Shown in pieces: positions 43,396-52,663 of a DNA stretch of 64,000 bases. The number at the start of each line of letters is the position of its first letter. Position 1 is the stretch's first letter. Made by a program: the position numbers and the translations under genes. This DNA comes from Limivivens sp034101475. GTDB lineage: Bacteria > Bacillota > Clostridia > Lachnospirales > Lachnospiraceae. Under the pieces are notes generated by a model, which saw nothing but the letters and a program-made list of their open reading frames with translations, was not told the origin of the DNA and ran no database searches. The stretch lies in NCBI GenBank assembly GCA_034101475.1, contig JAXEJQ010000028.1, positions 1 through 64,000 of the forward strand, written 5' to 3'.

Positions 43396-43431
43396 TACAG
43401 CGGCAAACTTCGGGTCTGCCGCTGTATTTTG
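43396..43431 (+). terminator. Intrinsic terminator after the araD region
   Basis: A perfect 10-bp stem, TACAGCGGCA with TGCCGCTGTA, closes an 11-base loop and is followed by TTTT. The stem lies between convergent genes; the minus-strand gene ends at 43456 and may also use it. Confidence 0.85.
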
Positions 43432-43455
43432 CTGCAGCAAAGTACAGCGGCGCGG

Positions 43456-43914
43456 TTACTGGGGAGCAACCGTTCCTTCCGCTTTTTCAAGAGCCTGACG
43501 GATTGCCTTCAGCAGCACCTGGGAGGTGTACTGGCTGCCGGAATCACAGGTAATGTTTTCCAGAGACTGCTTTTCGCAGATCTGTCCGGAAAGGCTTTCC
43601 ATGGCAGGTTCCATCAGCGGATACATGGTGGTAACGGCTTCGTTTAAATTTACCAGGCGGATGCCGTTGATATGATCCCCGTCTACGGTGACTTCCACAT
43701 CCACGGCCTGATCTCCCAGACTGACAGGGGTTGTATAGACACCAGGTGTATATCTGGTGCTGGTAATGGGAGTCTGGCGCCGGGAGGACTGCTTCTTCCC
43801 GGGCAGAAACATGAATGCCAGCAGCACGATCAGGACGATGGCAAGGGCCGCAAAGATTCCTGTGTAAATCAGCTCACGCTTTTTCAGCACAACAATTCTC
43901 GTCTTTTTTGCCAC
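43456..43914 (-). CDS. Membrane-anchored protein with FMN-binding-like domain
   Basis: The 152-residue protein begins at a GTG with GAGGAAG upstream. A basic N-terminus is followed by one TM helix (about 16-38, TGIFAALAIVLIVLLAFMFL) and an external domain. The pattern YTPGVYTTPV, then VDVEVTVDGDHINGIRLVNL, a Glu, and C-terminal QSLENITCDSGSQYTSQVLL resembles the FMN_bind fold of RnfG/NqrC-like proteins, in which the S-G-A-T-x-T-S motif carries FMN. Here it reads DSGSQYTS, so covalent flavinylation is uncertain. No flavin transferase gene is adjacent. Function unknown. Confidence 0.65.
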   Translation of the reverse strand: MAKKTRIVVLKKRELIYTGIFAALAIVLIVLLAFMFLPGKKQSSRRQTPITSTRYTPGVYTTPVSLGDQAVDVEVTVDGDHINGIRLVNLNEAVTTMYPLMEPAMESLSGQICEKQSLENITCDSGSQYTSQVLLKAIRQALEKAEGTVAPQ

Positions 43915-44046
43915 TTTGGCTTCCTCACAGTTTTCCTTTTTTACAGTTTATGAGCAGACAAAGAAAATATGTGCAGTGTCAGCAGAGGTTTTCCTTTCAT
44001 TTCGTCTTTGCAGCACTGCTTTATCATGGACAGATGCGCCTGCTGA

Positions 44047-44075
44047 TTTACAAAAAAAGGAAAAAATGATATGAT
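44047..44075 (+). promoter_or_regulatory. Promoter of the GGDEF/EAL gene
   Basis: TTTACA (44047-44052), 17 bases and TATGAT (44070-44075) precede the RBS AGGAAAGG. Confidence 0.65.
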
Positions 44076-44125
44076 AAATACAGCAAAAAGTGGACGGAAA
44101 CAAAACCAGGAAAGGAAATTTTTAC

Positions 44126-46912
44126 ATGCCGAATAAAGAATATAGAGAGCCGGGCAGCTTTATCAGCAGCAATGCGGATGTGAAAAAGCTTGCTGCGGTG
44201 CTGAAAAAGAATGGCGTCGCGGTTTTTGAATACCTCCTGAAGGAGGACAGGCTGATCGTATACGATGAAGAATTGAAAATAGAACGTGAAATTTCCGGTT
44301 ATTTGGCTTATCTGGAAAAGAACACGAAGATTCATCCGGAGGATCGTTGGAAAGCCATTGCATTTTATCAGGGCAGGTTCCGGGAGCCGGTGGAAGTCCG
44401 GGTGATGGAAGAGGACGGACGGGTGAAGCGTGTGGTGATCAGCGCGGTTCTGATGAAGGATGAGGAAGATGGGTCGGATTATCTGCTCTGCAGTTCGAAG
44501 AATGTGACGGAGGATAAAGTGCGGGAGGAGCTTCTGGAGGATCAGGCCAGGAAGGACCCGCTGACAGGCCTTTATAACCGGTTTGCAGGTAAGGAGCTCA
44601 TTGACGATTATCTGAATAATAAAAATCCTTACGCATCCTGCGGCCTGATGGTGATTGATATCGATTACTTTAAAAATGTCAACGACTCCTATGGTCACCT
44701 GTTCGGGGATACGGTTTTAAAGGAGCTTTCTCAGCTTTTAAGGCTGATTTTCGATAAAAAAGACATTCTGATGCGCGCAGGCGGGGACGAATTCGTGGTT
44801 CTGGTAAAGGACATCGGCCATCAGGCGCTGGTGAAAAAAGCCATGCAGCTGGTGAAAGCAGTCAGGAGGCTGACATTTCCTGAAACCGGGTATTCCATGA
44901 CCTGCAGTGTCGGTGTCTGTTTCCTGCCGGAAAATGTCTCCGGATATAATTATGAACAGCTGTTTGAGAATGCGGACTGGGCGTTATACCGGGCAAAGGA
45001 GAACGGACGGAACCGTTACATTTTCTGTGATAATCTTCAGAGGTTTGAGTTTGCTTTCCCGGAGGAAGGCAGGTACCATGCGGATCTGGATGCACGGTAT
45101 TTCCACAATGATATTGTATCCACCGCTTTTGAAATCTTTGAGAAAATGAACAGCTTTGACGCTGCCGTCGACTGTCTGCTGGAGGTGATCGGCATCCGGT
45201 TGGGACTGGACCGTATTACCATCATCCGGACGGATATCAAGGAAAAAAATACAAGGCGCCAGTATCAGTGGCGGAGTCCCAGGGCACCGGAGGCGCTGGC
45301 AGGGAAAGGGAGCTTCAAAAAGGAGGATTTTCTGACACTGTTTCACAGCTATGACGAATATGGAACCACAGTTCTGCATTATGATGATCTGGGAATGTAT
45401 TCGAAGGAAGCAGCGGAGCTTCTGATGCAGGGAGAAGCCAAAACGGTGGTTTATGCGGCTATGTACTGTGAAGGAAGGTATACTGGAGCCATTTCTTATG
45501 TGGTATGCGGACAGAAACGCTTCTGGTCCAAGCAGAACCGGCGTCAGCTGGGTGAGGTGACAAAAATTATTTCTGCTCATCTGGCGAAAAATCAGGCTAT
45601 GAATGCATCATGGCAGGGTACACTGTCTGCTCCGGGTTATGATTCCCTGACCGGGCTGCTGGCGTTTCCCAGATTCCGGGAGGAAGTGGAACGGATTATT
45701 GTGGGCGGTTATGCGGAGAACCATGTGATCGTGTACAGTGATTTTGAGGACTTTAAATATTTTAATCGAAAATACGGATATGCAGAGGGGGATTTGCTTC
45801 TGCGGGAATTCAGCAATTATATTATCAGCATCATGGAGGATACGCAGGAGGCCTATTTTACCAGGGTGGTAGCGGATCAGTTTGTTCTGTTCCGCCCCTA
45901 TCCTAAGGAGAGACTGGAAGAGGCGGAAGAGAAAGTAGCGGCGGTCAACCGGGAGTTTATCCGGCAGATGAGTCAGCGCTTTCCGGAATCCAGGCTTCGG
46001 ATCCGGAGTGGGATTTATCCGATTTCAACGGAATGTACCAGTGTGTCGGAAGCCATTGACGCGGCCAATTATGCCCGCAGGCAGATTTCAGATACGGAGG
46101 AGCTTTCGGTGAAGCTGTATGATGAGGGGCTGGCCCGCAGGCAGATGCTGGAGGATGAAATCATCAACGGAACGGACGATGCACTGCAGAAGCATCAGTT
46201 CCAGATTTATCTGCAGCCCCGGATTTCCATGGAGAATTTTCAGGTGATCGGAGCGGAGGCACTGGTGAGATGGCAGAGAAAGGACGGTTCCGTAGTGGGA
46301 CCCAGCAAATTCATTTCCGTGTATGAAGGAAACGGAAGGATTGTGGATCTGGACTTTTTCGTATTCGAACAGGTAGCCGCGTTTCTGGCGAAAAACAACC
46401 GGCTGGGCAGGCGGCAGCTGCCTGTTTCGGTAAATGCTTCGATTCTTCATGCAAAAAAGGCGGATACGATGGAGCGATACCTTGGGATTCTGGAAAAATA
46501 CGGGGTGGATGCTTCCCTGCTGGAAATTGAACTGACAGAGACTGCCACTGTATCGAATTATGAAAAAGTGAAATGTCTGTTTGAGCTTTTTCGGAAAGCC
46601 GGTTTCCGGACCGCCATGGACGACTTTGGCGCAGGTTATTCGGTTCTGAATACCATTGTGGATATCCCGGTGGACACGGTTAAGCTTGATCGGGAAGTCC
46701 TCCTGAACTGTGAAGCGGGGGAGCGGGGAATTTATTTCCTGAATCAGATTATTGCCATGGTAAAGGGGCTGGGCTACCATGTGGTCTGCGAGGGAGTGGA
46801 AACGGAAAAACAGGTGGAGATTCTGAAAAACGCAGGCTGCCAGGAGATGCAGGGCTATTATTTTGCCAGACCCATGACGATAGAGGAATATGAAAAACTG
46901 GTATATCAGTGA
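44126..46912 (+). CDS. Cyclic-di-GMP signalling protein, GGDEF - GAF-like - degenerate GGDEF - EAL
   Basis: ATG 44126 is preferred over a GTG at 44090 because AGGAAAGG precedes it. The 928-residue protein has an N-terminal PAS-like region (about 20-135), an intact GGDEF domain with AGGDEF at about 219, a linker of about 190 residues that looks GAF-like, a second GGDEF-fold domain (starting DSLTGLLAFPRF) whose active loop reads VVADQF near 578, and an EAL domain with GAEALVRW near 709 and DDFGAGYSVL near 831. The first GGDEF lacks the R-x-x-D inhibitory site. It has no TM helix, so it is cytoplasmic. Both synthesis and hydrolysis of c-di-GMP are possible; the degenerate domain may bind GTP or regulate. 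Confidence 0.88.
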   Translation: MPNKEYREPGSFISSNADVKKLAAVLKKNGVAVFEYLLKEDRLIVYDEELKIEREISGYLAYLEKNTKIHPEDRWKAIAFYQGRFREPVEVRVMEEDGRVKRVVISAVLMKDEEDGSDYLLCSSKNVTEDKVREELLEDQARKDPLTGLYNRFAGKELIDDYLNNKNPYASCGLMVIDIDYFKNVNDSYGHLFGDTVLKELSQLLRLIFDKKDILMRAGGDEFVVLVKDIGHQALVKKAMQLVKAVRRLTFPETGYSMTCSVGVCFLPENVSGYNYEQLFENADWALYRAKENGRNRYIFCDNLQRFEFAFPEEGRYHADLDARYFHNDIVSTAFEIFEKMNSFDAAVDCLLEVIGIRLGLDRITIIRTDIKEKNTRRQYQWRSPRAPEALAGKGSFKKEDFLTLFHSYDEYGTTVLHYDDLGMYSKEAAELLMQGEAKTVVYAAMYCEGRYTGAISYVVCGQKRFWSKQNRRQLGEVTKIISAHLAKNQAMNASWQGTLSAPGYDSLTGLLAFPRFREEVERIIVGGYAENHVIVYSDFEDFKYFNRKYGYAEGDLLLREFSNYIISIMEDTQEAYFTRVVADQFVLFRPYPKERLEEAEEKVAAVNREFIRQMSQRFPESRLRIRSGIYPISTECTSVSEAIDAANYARRQISDTEELSVKLYDEGLARRQMLEDEIINGTDDALQKHQFQIYLQPRISMENFQVIGAEALVRWQRKDGSVVGPSKFISVYEGNGRIVDLDFFVFEQVAAFLAKNNRLGRRQLPVSVNASILHAKKADTMERYLGILEKYGVDASLLEIELTETATVSNYEKVKCLFELFRKAGFRTAMDDFGAGYSVLNTIVDIPVDTVKLDREVLLNCEAGERGIYFLNQIIAMVKGLGYHVVCEGVETEKQVEILKNAGCQEMQGYYFARPMTIEEYEKLVYQ

Positions 46913-47041
46913 CAGGTGTGAATCCGGAAGAAAAAGAATGACTGCGCATTTGCAAGAAAAAAGATTGCTTCGCGTATCCCAAAAAAAGACATCCAGAAAA
47001 GAGATGGTTACTGGACAGGAGATCAGACAGCGGTGGCTGGA

Positions 47042-47287
47042 TTATTCAGTACAGCCTAAAAGCCAGTAAATGTCAACATTCAGAATCTTTGAAAAGATCA
47101 GAAGCTCATAGTCGGTAACAAAACGTTCCTGATTTTCAATCCGGCTGATTACCTTCTGGGAAATTTCGACATTTTCTACCTGCATTTTTGCGGCCAGGGC
47201 TTCCTGAGAAAGTCCCCGTTTCAGGCGTGCGGCTTTCAGGCGGGGGCCGATGAGATTCGGCTTGCCGGAATAGCTGTAGATTTTCAT
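47042..47287 (-). CDS. Small XRE-family HTH regulator
   Basis: The 81-residue protein consists of one HTH_3 domain (IGPRLKAARLKRGLSQEALA, VISRIENQERFVTDYELL). ATG 47287 is chosen over a GTG nine bases upstream because GAGGTG is the ribosome-binding site. The upstream region contains repeated GTTAC/GTAAC half-sites (about 47312, 47369 and 47386), possible autoregulatory operators. It stands alone, convergent with the GGDEF/EAL gene; its targets are unknown. Confidence 0.85.
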   Translation of the reverse strand: MKIYSYSGKPNLIGPRLKAARLKRGLSQEALAAKMQVENVEISQKVISRIENQERFVTDYELLIFSKILNVDIYWLLGCTE

Positions 47288-47451
47288 GAATGTCACCTCA
47301 ATGGTAACTTTTCCGTTTCGGGAAAGGATTCCCTACCCTTCTCCGGGAGTTGGGGAAAGGAATGAACAGTTACATATCCTTGACAGTAACATGGAAAAAA
47401 TGAATTGATACCTTAAAGATGACTAACAGATAAGAAATTGAAGAGCGCGAA

Positions 47452-47494
47452 GAAAAAGACGGCGGCAAGGGAATTCTATTTCCCTGCCGCCGTC
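47452..47494 (-). terminator. Strong intrinsic terminator of the ABC exporter operon
   Basis: On the minus strand GACGGCGGCAGGGA pairs with TCCCTTGCCGCCGTC, one base bulged, followed by TTTTTC. It lies 23 bases behind the stop of the second ABC gene. Confidence 0.92.
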
Positions 47495-47516
47495 CGCTGT
47501 GTTTGATGATCCGGAA

Positions 47517-49445
47517 TCAGGTCATTACCAGTTTTCCGGTATAGAGCTGATAATATTTGCCGCCGAGCTTCAGCAGCTCCTCGTGTGTGCCGCGTTCGAT
47601 GATCCGTCCCTGCTCCAGCACCATGATACAGTCACTGTTGCGTATCGTGGAGAGACGGTGGGCAATGACGAAGGTGGTCCGTCCCCTCATCAGCTTATCC
47701 ATACCGTCCTGTACGATCCGCTCGGTACGGGTATCGATGGAGCTGGTTGCCTCATCCAGAATCAGCACCGGAGGATCGGCCACGGCCGCCCGGGCGATGG
47801 CCAGAAGCTGGCGCTGCCCCTGACTTAAATTGGCACCGTCTCCGGTAAGCATAGTCTGATAACCTTGAGGAAGACGGCGGATGAAGCTGTCTGCGTTGGC
47901 CAGCTTCGCAGCTGCGATGACCTCTTCATCGGTGGCGTCCAGTTTGCCGTAGCGGATATTCTCCATGACGGTATTGGTGAACAGATGGGTATCCTGCAGA
48001 ACAATTCCCAGAGAACGGCGCAGGTCTGCCTTTTTGATTTTGTTGATATTGATGCCGTCGTAACGGATTTTTCCGTCCTGAATATCGTAGAAACGGTTGA
48101 TCAGGTTGGTAATGGTGGTTTTTCCTGCTCCGGTGGAGCCTACAAAGGCAATTTTCTGACCGGGGGTTGCGTAGAGCTTCACGTCATGGAGAACAATTTT
48201 CTCCGGTGTATAGCCGAAATCAACGCCGTCAAAAACCACATCTCCGGTGAGCTCCTGGTAGGTGGTGGTGTTTTCCACCTTGTGGTAGTGCTTCCATGCC
48301 CAGAGACCGGTGCGCTTTTCACTTTCCACAAGCCGGCCGTTTTCCCTGCGGGCATTGACCAGGGTTACGTATCCCTCGTCTGTCTCCGGCTTCTCATCCA
48401 GCAGACGGAAGATCCGGTCAGCGCCGGCCAGCGCCATGACAACGCTGTTGAGCTGCTGGCTGACCTGGTTGATAGGCATGTTGAAGCTCTTGTTGAAGGT
48501 CAGAAAGCTGGCAAGTCCGCCCAGGGTGAAGCCTCCGATGCCGTTCAGGGCCAGGATGCCGCCCACGATGGCACAGACCACATAGCTGATATTGCCCAGT
48601 TGGGCATTGATGGGGCCGAGAATATTGGCAAACCCGTTTGCCTTGCGGGCACTGTCATAGAGCTGGTCATTCAGCTTTCGGAAATCCTCACGGCTCTTTT
48701 CCTCATGACAGAAGACCTTTACAACCTTCTGGCCTTCCATCATTTCTTCGATATAGCCGTTCAGAATACCGATATCCTTCTGCTGCTCTATAAAGAAGTG
48801 ACCGCTTAAGCCTGCCACGTTTTTGGTGACGAAAAGCATGATGCAGACCATGACCAGCGTCACCAGGGTCAGGGGGACATTCAGGAAAATCATGCTGGCC
48901 AGCACGCTGACAATGGTAATGATGCTGTTGATAAACTGGGGGATACTCTGGCTGATCATCTGGCGCAGGGTATCGATATCGTTGGTATACATGGACATAA
49001 TGTCGCCGTGGGCATGGGTGTCGAAATACCGGATCGGCAGACTTTCCATGTGGGTGAACATGTCATCCCGCAGGTGCTTCAGGGTTCCCTGGCTGACGAT
49101 GACCATGACCCGGGACTGGATATAGGCGGCTGTTACACCGCAGAGATAGAAGAAGCCGACCCTCAGAATCGCATGGGAAAGACCGGAGAAATCCGGATCT
49201 GCCTGGCCGATCAGGGGAAGAATATACTGGTCGATCAGCGTCTGCATGAAAAGGGTTCCCTGTACGCTGGCCAGTACATTGACCAGAATGCAAATGACAG
49301 CGATGATGCAGTGCGGGGCATAATATCTCAGAATGTATTTCATCATCCGGCGGAAAAGCTTCCCCGGATTCTTCAGCTTGGGACGGGGACCGCGGGCGTG
49401 TCCGCCGGGGCCGCCTTTCAATTCTTTTACTCTCTCTTCTGCCAT
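47517..49445 (-). CDS. Heterodimeric ABC exporter, subunit with the catalytic Glu
   Basis: The 642-residue half-transporter starts at 49445, one base after the stop of the upstream ABC gene (AAGGAC as RBS); the frame is open further upstream. A Gly/Arg-rich N-terminal tail of about 30 residues precedes the six-helix membrane domain. The ATPase has Walker A GSTGAGKTT, signature LSQGQRQ (not LSGGQ) and Walker B LILDEATSSIDT with the catalytic Glu. The altered signature complements the partner's altered Walker B, as in BmrCD/TM287-288-type exporters with one degenerate site. Substrate unknown, probably drugs or lipids. Confidence 0.92.
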   Translation of the reverse strand: MAEERVKELKGGPGGHARGPRPKLKNPGKLFRRMMKYILRYYAPHCIIAVICILVNVLASVQGTLFMQTLIDQYILPLIGQADPDFSGLSHAILRVGFFYLCGVTAAYIQSRVMVIVSQGTLKHLRDDMFTHMESLPIRYFDTHAHGDIMSMYTNDIDTLRQMISQSIPQFINSIITIVSVLASMIFLNVPLTLVTLVMVCIMLFVTKNVAGLSGHFFIEQQKDIGILNGYIEEMMEGQKVVKVFCHEEKSREDFRKLNDQLYDSARKANGFANILGPINAQLGNISYVVCAIVGGILALNGIGGFTLGGLASFLTFNKSFNMPINQVSQQLNSVVMALAGADRIFRLLDEKPETDEGYVTLVNARRENGRLVESEKRTGLWAWKHYHKVENTTTYQELTGDVVFDGVDFGYTPEKIVLHDVKLYATPGQKIAFVGSTGAGKTTITNLINRFYDIQDGKIRYDGININKIKKADLRRSLGIVLQDTHLFTNTVMENIRYGKLDATDEEVIAAAKLANADSFIRRLPQGYQTMLTGDGANLSQGQRQLLAIARAAVADPPVLILDEATSSIDTRTERIVQDGMDKLMRGRTTFVIAHRLSTIRNSDCIMVLEQGRIIERGTHEELLKLGGKYYQLYTGKLVMT

Positions 49446-49446
49446 G

Positions 49447-51192
49447 TTATTCACCGTCCTTTTCAAGAGCCTTTTTGTTATAGGTCTGGGATTCATAGAC
49501 ATCCCGGTAAATTGCGTTTGTCCTCAGCAGCTCTTCATGGGTGCCGAAGCCGTTTACTTTGCCGTCCTCCATCACGATGATATGGTCGGCATGCTCCACG
49601 CTGGTGATTCGCTGGGCGATGATCAGCTTGGTGGTATCCGGAATCTCTTCGGCGAAGGCTTTGCGGATTTTGCTGTCAGTGGCGGTGTCCACAGCGCTGG
49701 TGGAGTCATCCAGAATCAGAATTTTGGGCTTCTTCAGCAGGGCTCTGGCAATGCAGAGACGCTGCTTCTGACCGCCGGAAACATTGCTTCCGCCCTGTTC
49801 AATGTGGGTGTTGTAGCCCTCCGGGAAATGTTCAATGAATTCGTCGGCGCAGGCCAGGCGGCAGGCGCGGATACATTCTTCCTCTGTGGCATTTTCATCA
49901 CCCCAGCGGAGGTTATCCAGAATCGTTCCGGAAAACAGGACATTTTTCTGGAGAACCACGGAAACCTGGTTCCGGAGGGTTTCAAGATCGTAGCTGCGCA
50001 CGTCCTTGCCGCCCACATAAACGGCTCCTTCCGTGACATCGTACAGACGGCTGATCAGATTAACGAGACTGGATTTGGCGCTTCCGGTGCCGCCGATGAT
50101 TCCGATGGTTTCACCGGCTTTAATATCCAGACTGATATGGGAGAGTACCGGTGCTTCACTGTCCTTGCGGTAGGCAAAGCTGACATCCTGGAAACGGATG
50201 CTTCCGTCCGGAATCTCGAAATCCGGATGCTCCGGATTTATCAGATCGGCTTTCTCATTCAGAACTTCGGTGATACGCTGCGCGCTGGCCATACTCATGG
50301 TGACCATAACGAAGATCATGGAAAGCATCATCAGGCTCATGAGGATGTTCATGCAGTAGGTCAGAAGGCTCATAAGCTGGCCGGTGGTGAGGGATTCGAC
50401 CACGATCATTTTCGCGCCCATCCAGCTGATGCCCAGAATACAGCTGTAGACGGTAAGCTGCATCAGCGGGTTGTTCAGGGTCAGGATTTTTTCTGCCTTC
50501 ACGAACATTTTGTAAACGTTGTCGCTGGCTCTGGTAAAGCGTTCTTTCTCGTAATCTTCCCGGACATAAGCCTTTACCACGCGGATGGCTGATACGTTTT
50601 CCTGGACGCTGGCGTTCAGGTCATCGTATTTCCGGAAGACCTGATTGAAATACCTGGTGGTGCGGCTCATGATCAGAAACAGACAGACGCCCAGGAAGAG
50701 CACTGCCACAAGGTAAATGCTGGCCAGCCGTGCGTTGATGCTGAATGCCATGCACATGGCAAAAATCAGGCTGGACGGAGCCCGGGTGAACATCCGCAGA
50801 ATCATCTGATAGGCGTTCTGGAGGTTGGTCACATCTGTGGTCAGACGGGTGACCAGTCCGGCGGTACTGTACTTGTCAATGTTGGAAAAGGAAAAAGTCT
50901 GGATGTTGTCAAACATGGCCTGACGCAGATTCCTGGCGAAACCGGCAGAGGCGCTGGCTCCGAATTTTCCGCCCAGAACACCCCAGAGAAGGCTTAAGGC
51001 GGCAATCAGTACCATAAGAGCACCCATCCGGTAAATATGGCCGATATTTCCGGCCTCGACTCCATTGTCAATGATGGAGGCCATCATCAGGGGGATAATG
51101 GTTTCCATGATGACCTCCAGCACCATGAAAACAGGGGTAAGTATGGAGTCCCGTTTGAATTCTTTAACTTGTGCACCGAGTGTTTTTAGCAT
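49447..51192 (-). CDS. Heterodimeric ABC exporter, subunit with degenerate catalytic site
   Basis: The 581-residue half-transporter has six TM helices (about 15-310) and an ATPase whose Walker A reads GGTGSAKSS and whose Walker B reads LILDDSTSAVD, with Asp in place of the catalytic Glu. Its signature is the normal VSGGQKQR. Together with the neighbour this predicts one consensus and one degenerate ATP site. It lies between marR (22 bases) and the partner (1 base), so marR and both ABC genes form one operon under the palindromic operator at 51693. Confidence 0.92.
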   Translation of the reverse strand: MLKTLGAQVKEFKRDSILTPVFMVLEVIMETIIPLMMASIIDNGVEAGNIGHIYRMGALMVLIAALSLLWGVLGGKFGASASAGFARNLRQAMFDNIQTFSFSNIDKYSTAGLVTRLTTDVTNLQNAYQMILRMFTRAPSSLIFAMCMAFSINARLASIYLVAVLFLGVCLFLIMSRTTRYFNQVFRKYDDLNASVQENVSAIRVVKAYVREDYEKERFTRASDNVYKMFVKAEKILTLNNPLMQLTVYSCILGISWMGAKMIVVESLTTGQLMSLLTYCMNILMSLMMLSMIFVMVTMSMASAQRITEVLNEKADLINPEHPDFEIPDGSIRFQDVSFAYRKDSEAPVLSHISLDIKAGETIGIIGGTGSAKSSLVNLISRLYDVTEGAVYVGGKDVRSYDLETLRNQVSVVLQKNVLFSGTILDNLRWGDENATEEECIRACRLACADEFIEHFPEGYNTHIEQGGSNVSGGQKQRLCIARALLKKPKILILDDSTSAVDTATDSKIRKAFAEEIPDTTKLIIAQRITSVEHADHIIVMEDGKVNGFGTHEELLRTNAIYRDVYESQTYNKKALEKDGE

Positions 51193-51214
51193 ATGGATCT
51201 CCTTTATTTCTGTA

Positions 51215-51649
51215 CTATTCTACATTTTTCCGGAGCTTTTCGATGATCGTGTAAAAGGTCTCCAGCTCCTCCGGGGTAATGCCCCGGGTCAGTTCTGCCT
51301 CCACAGTTGCAAAGTCGTGGAGGGTTTTCTGGTGGATGTCAATCCCCTTCGGGGTGAGCACCAGCTTTTTCAGACGGGCGTCGTTCGGAACGGATTCCCG
51401 ACGCAGATACCCTTTTTTCTCCATAAGCTTGATGATACCGGTAACGGTGGAGCGGGCGATGGAGAATTCGGCTTCAATGTCACGCTGAAAAATGTCCCGG
51501 TCCGGATTATCGCAGAGATAACCGATAATCCAGCCGTTCATCAGGGTCAGGTTGTCAATGCCAAGGGACGCGCCATAGGCGAGCAGGCGGCGGTTGATCA
51601 TATTGTCCAGAGAATGAACGACAAATCCGACGGTTCTTTTTGGTTTCAT
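51215..51649 (-). CDS. MarR-family transcriptional regulator
   Basis: The 144-residue protein has the MarR winged helix (FSIARSTVTGIIKLMEKKGY, then wing VPNDARLKKLVLT) between helical dimerisation regions. The start at 51649 is five bases from AGGAGG; a GTG six bases upstream overlaps the ribosome-binding site. It is the first gene of the exporter operon, and a palindrome overlaps its own promoter, so autorepression with drug or stress induction is inferred. Confidence 0.93.
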   Translation of the reverse strand: MKPKRTVGFVVHSLDNMINRRLLAYGASLGIDNLTLMNGWIIGYLCDNPDRDIFQRDIEAEFSIARSTVTGIIKLMEKKGYLRRESVPNDARLKKLVLTPKGIDIHQKTLHDFATVEAELTRGITPEELETFYTIIEKLRKNVE

Positions 51650-51692
51650 GTGCACCTCCTTTTGCCTGGCGGCAAAATGTTAGCCACCGAAC

Positions 51693-51736
51693 TGTTAGTC
51701 AACTAACATTTTAAAAGATTAAAATCTTATTGTCAA
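51693..51736 (-). promoter_or_regulatory. Promoter and palindromic operator of the marR-ABC operon
   Basis: On the minus strand TTGACA (51736-51731), a 17-base spacer and TAAAAT (51713-51708) form a near-consensus promoter. Immediately downstream, overlapping the last base of the -10, lies TGTTAGT-CA-ACTAACA (51693-51708), a 7-bp inverted repeat. A further half-site, TGTTAG, occurs at 51679-51684. The position fits repression by MarR. Confidence 0.8.
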
Positions 51737-51746
51737 CAGAAAATTA

Positions 51747-52631
51747 TCAGCTGTGTCGGAAGAATTTGATAAACAGAGGATATCCAGCCAGAATCCACAG
51801 AACCAGAAGGGCATTCTGAAGGATTTCTCCGGGAATTGTTTCCCCAAGGACCGCCTTGAACAGAAGCTTCAGAAGGAGGGTGGCAGTCAGGCCGCAGACT
51901 GCTTTTTTTATCTGGAAGCTCAGGCTGCCCTCTACGGAAAAACGGATATGGCACCGTTCCAGATACCAGCCAAGGGCAAAGCCGAGGCCGGCGCCGGCCG
52001 CCTTGCAGCAGTCCAGTGCGTAGATTTCTTCGATGACCTGACGGTGCAGCAGGATCCGGGCATAGAGAATGGTCGCGGCGGAACAGGCGGCCAGGATCAG
52101 GGCAAGGAGGCCGTTCAGCCTTTTGCTGTCAGACAGGTGATTCATAAGAAGATTAACAAAAACGGACATCGCGACAGCCAGAAAAATGGCTGTGCAGACA
52201 TCCTTTGGCGTGTGGACGCCCAGATACATCCGGGAAAAGCCAACCAACAGAAAGCAGAAGACAAACAGGACTTTCAGTCCCCGTTTTTTTACATACAGCG
52301 CAAGGGTTGAAAAAAGAGCGGCGGCACTCTGGGTATGGCCGCTGGGAAAAGAATAGCCTGTGGCGGCTGGAACAGCGGAGGCCACCGGCTTAAAATCCGG
52401 ATCCAGAATCCAGGGACGATCTACCCGGAAGGTAATTTTCAGGTTCTGCAGCAGGAGGCCGGAGCCGAAAAATGACAGGCCGATCTGATAGGCCAGACGC
52501 TTGTTGACACACCAGAAAAGAATGCAGAGAATCAGGACAATCGGAATGTCCTGCCCCAGATAGGTACAGAGCTGGAAAAAAGCATCCAGTACAGGATTGC
52601 GGATGCCCTCCAGAAAATACAGAAAATTCAT
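51747..52631 (-). CDS. PAP2-family membrane phosphatase
   Basis: The 294-residue protein has about seven TM helices and the three PAP2 motifs: K-x6-RP (KITFRVDRP), PSGH (SFPSGHTQSAA) and SR-x5-H-x3-D (SRMYLGVHTPKDV). The family removes phosphate from lipids such as phosphatidate, undecaprenyl diphosphate or phosphatidylglycerol phosphate at the membrane. The ribosome-binding site is weak (AAGGAC about 15 bases upstream). It lies upstream of marR in the same direction but marR has its own promoter. Confidence 0.9.
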   Translation of the reverse strand: MNFLYFLEGIRNPVLDAFFQLCTYLGQDIPIVLILCILFWCVNKRLAYQIGLSFFGSGLLLQNLKITFRVDRPWILDPDFKPVASAVPAATGYSFPSGHTQSAAALFSTLALYVKKRGLKVLFVFCFLLVGFSRMYLGVHTPKDVCTAIFLAVAMSVFVNLLMNHLSDSKRLNGLLALILAACSAATILYARILLHRQVIEEIYALDCCKAAGAGLGFALGWYLERCHIRFSVEGSLSFQIKKAVCGLTATLLLKLLFKAVLGETIPGEILQNALLVLWILAGYPLFIKFFRHS

Positions 52632-52663
52632 AAATCATACCAGTCCTTTTTAAATGAATTGAG

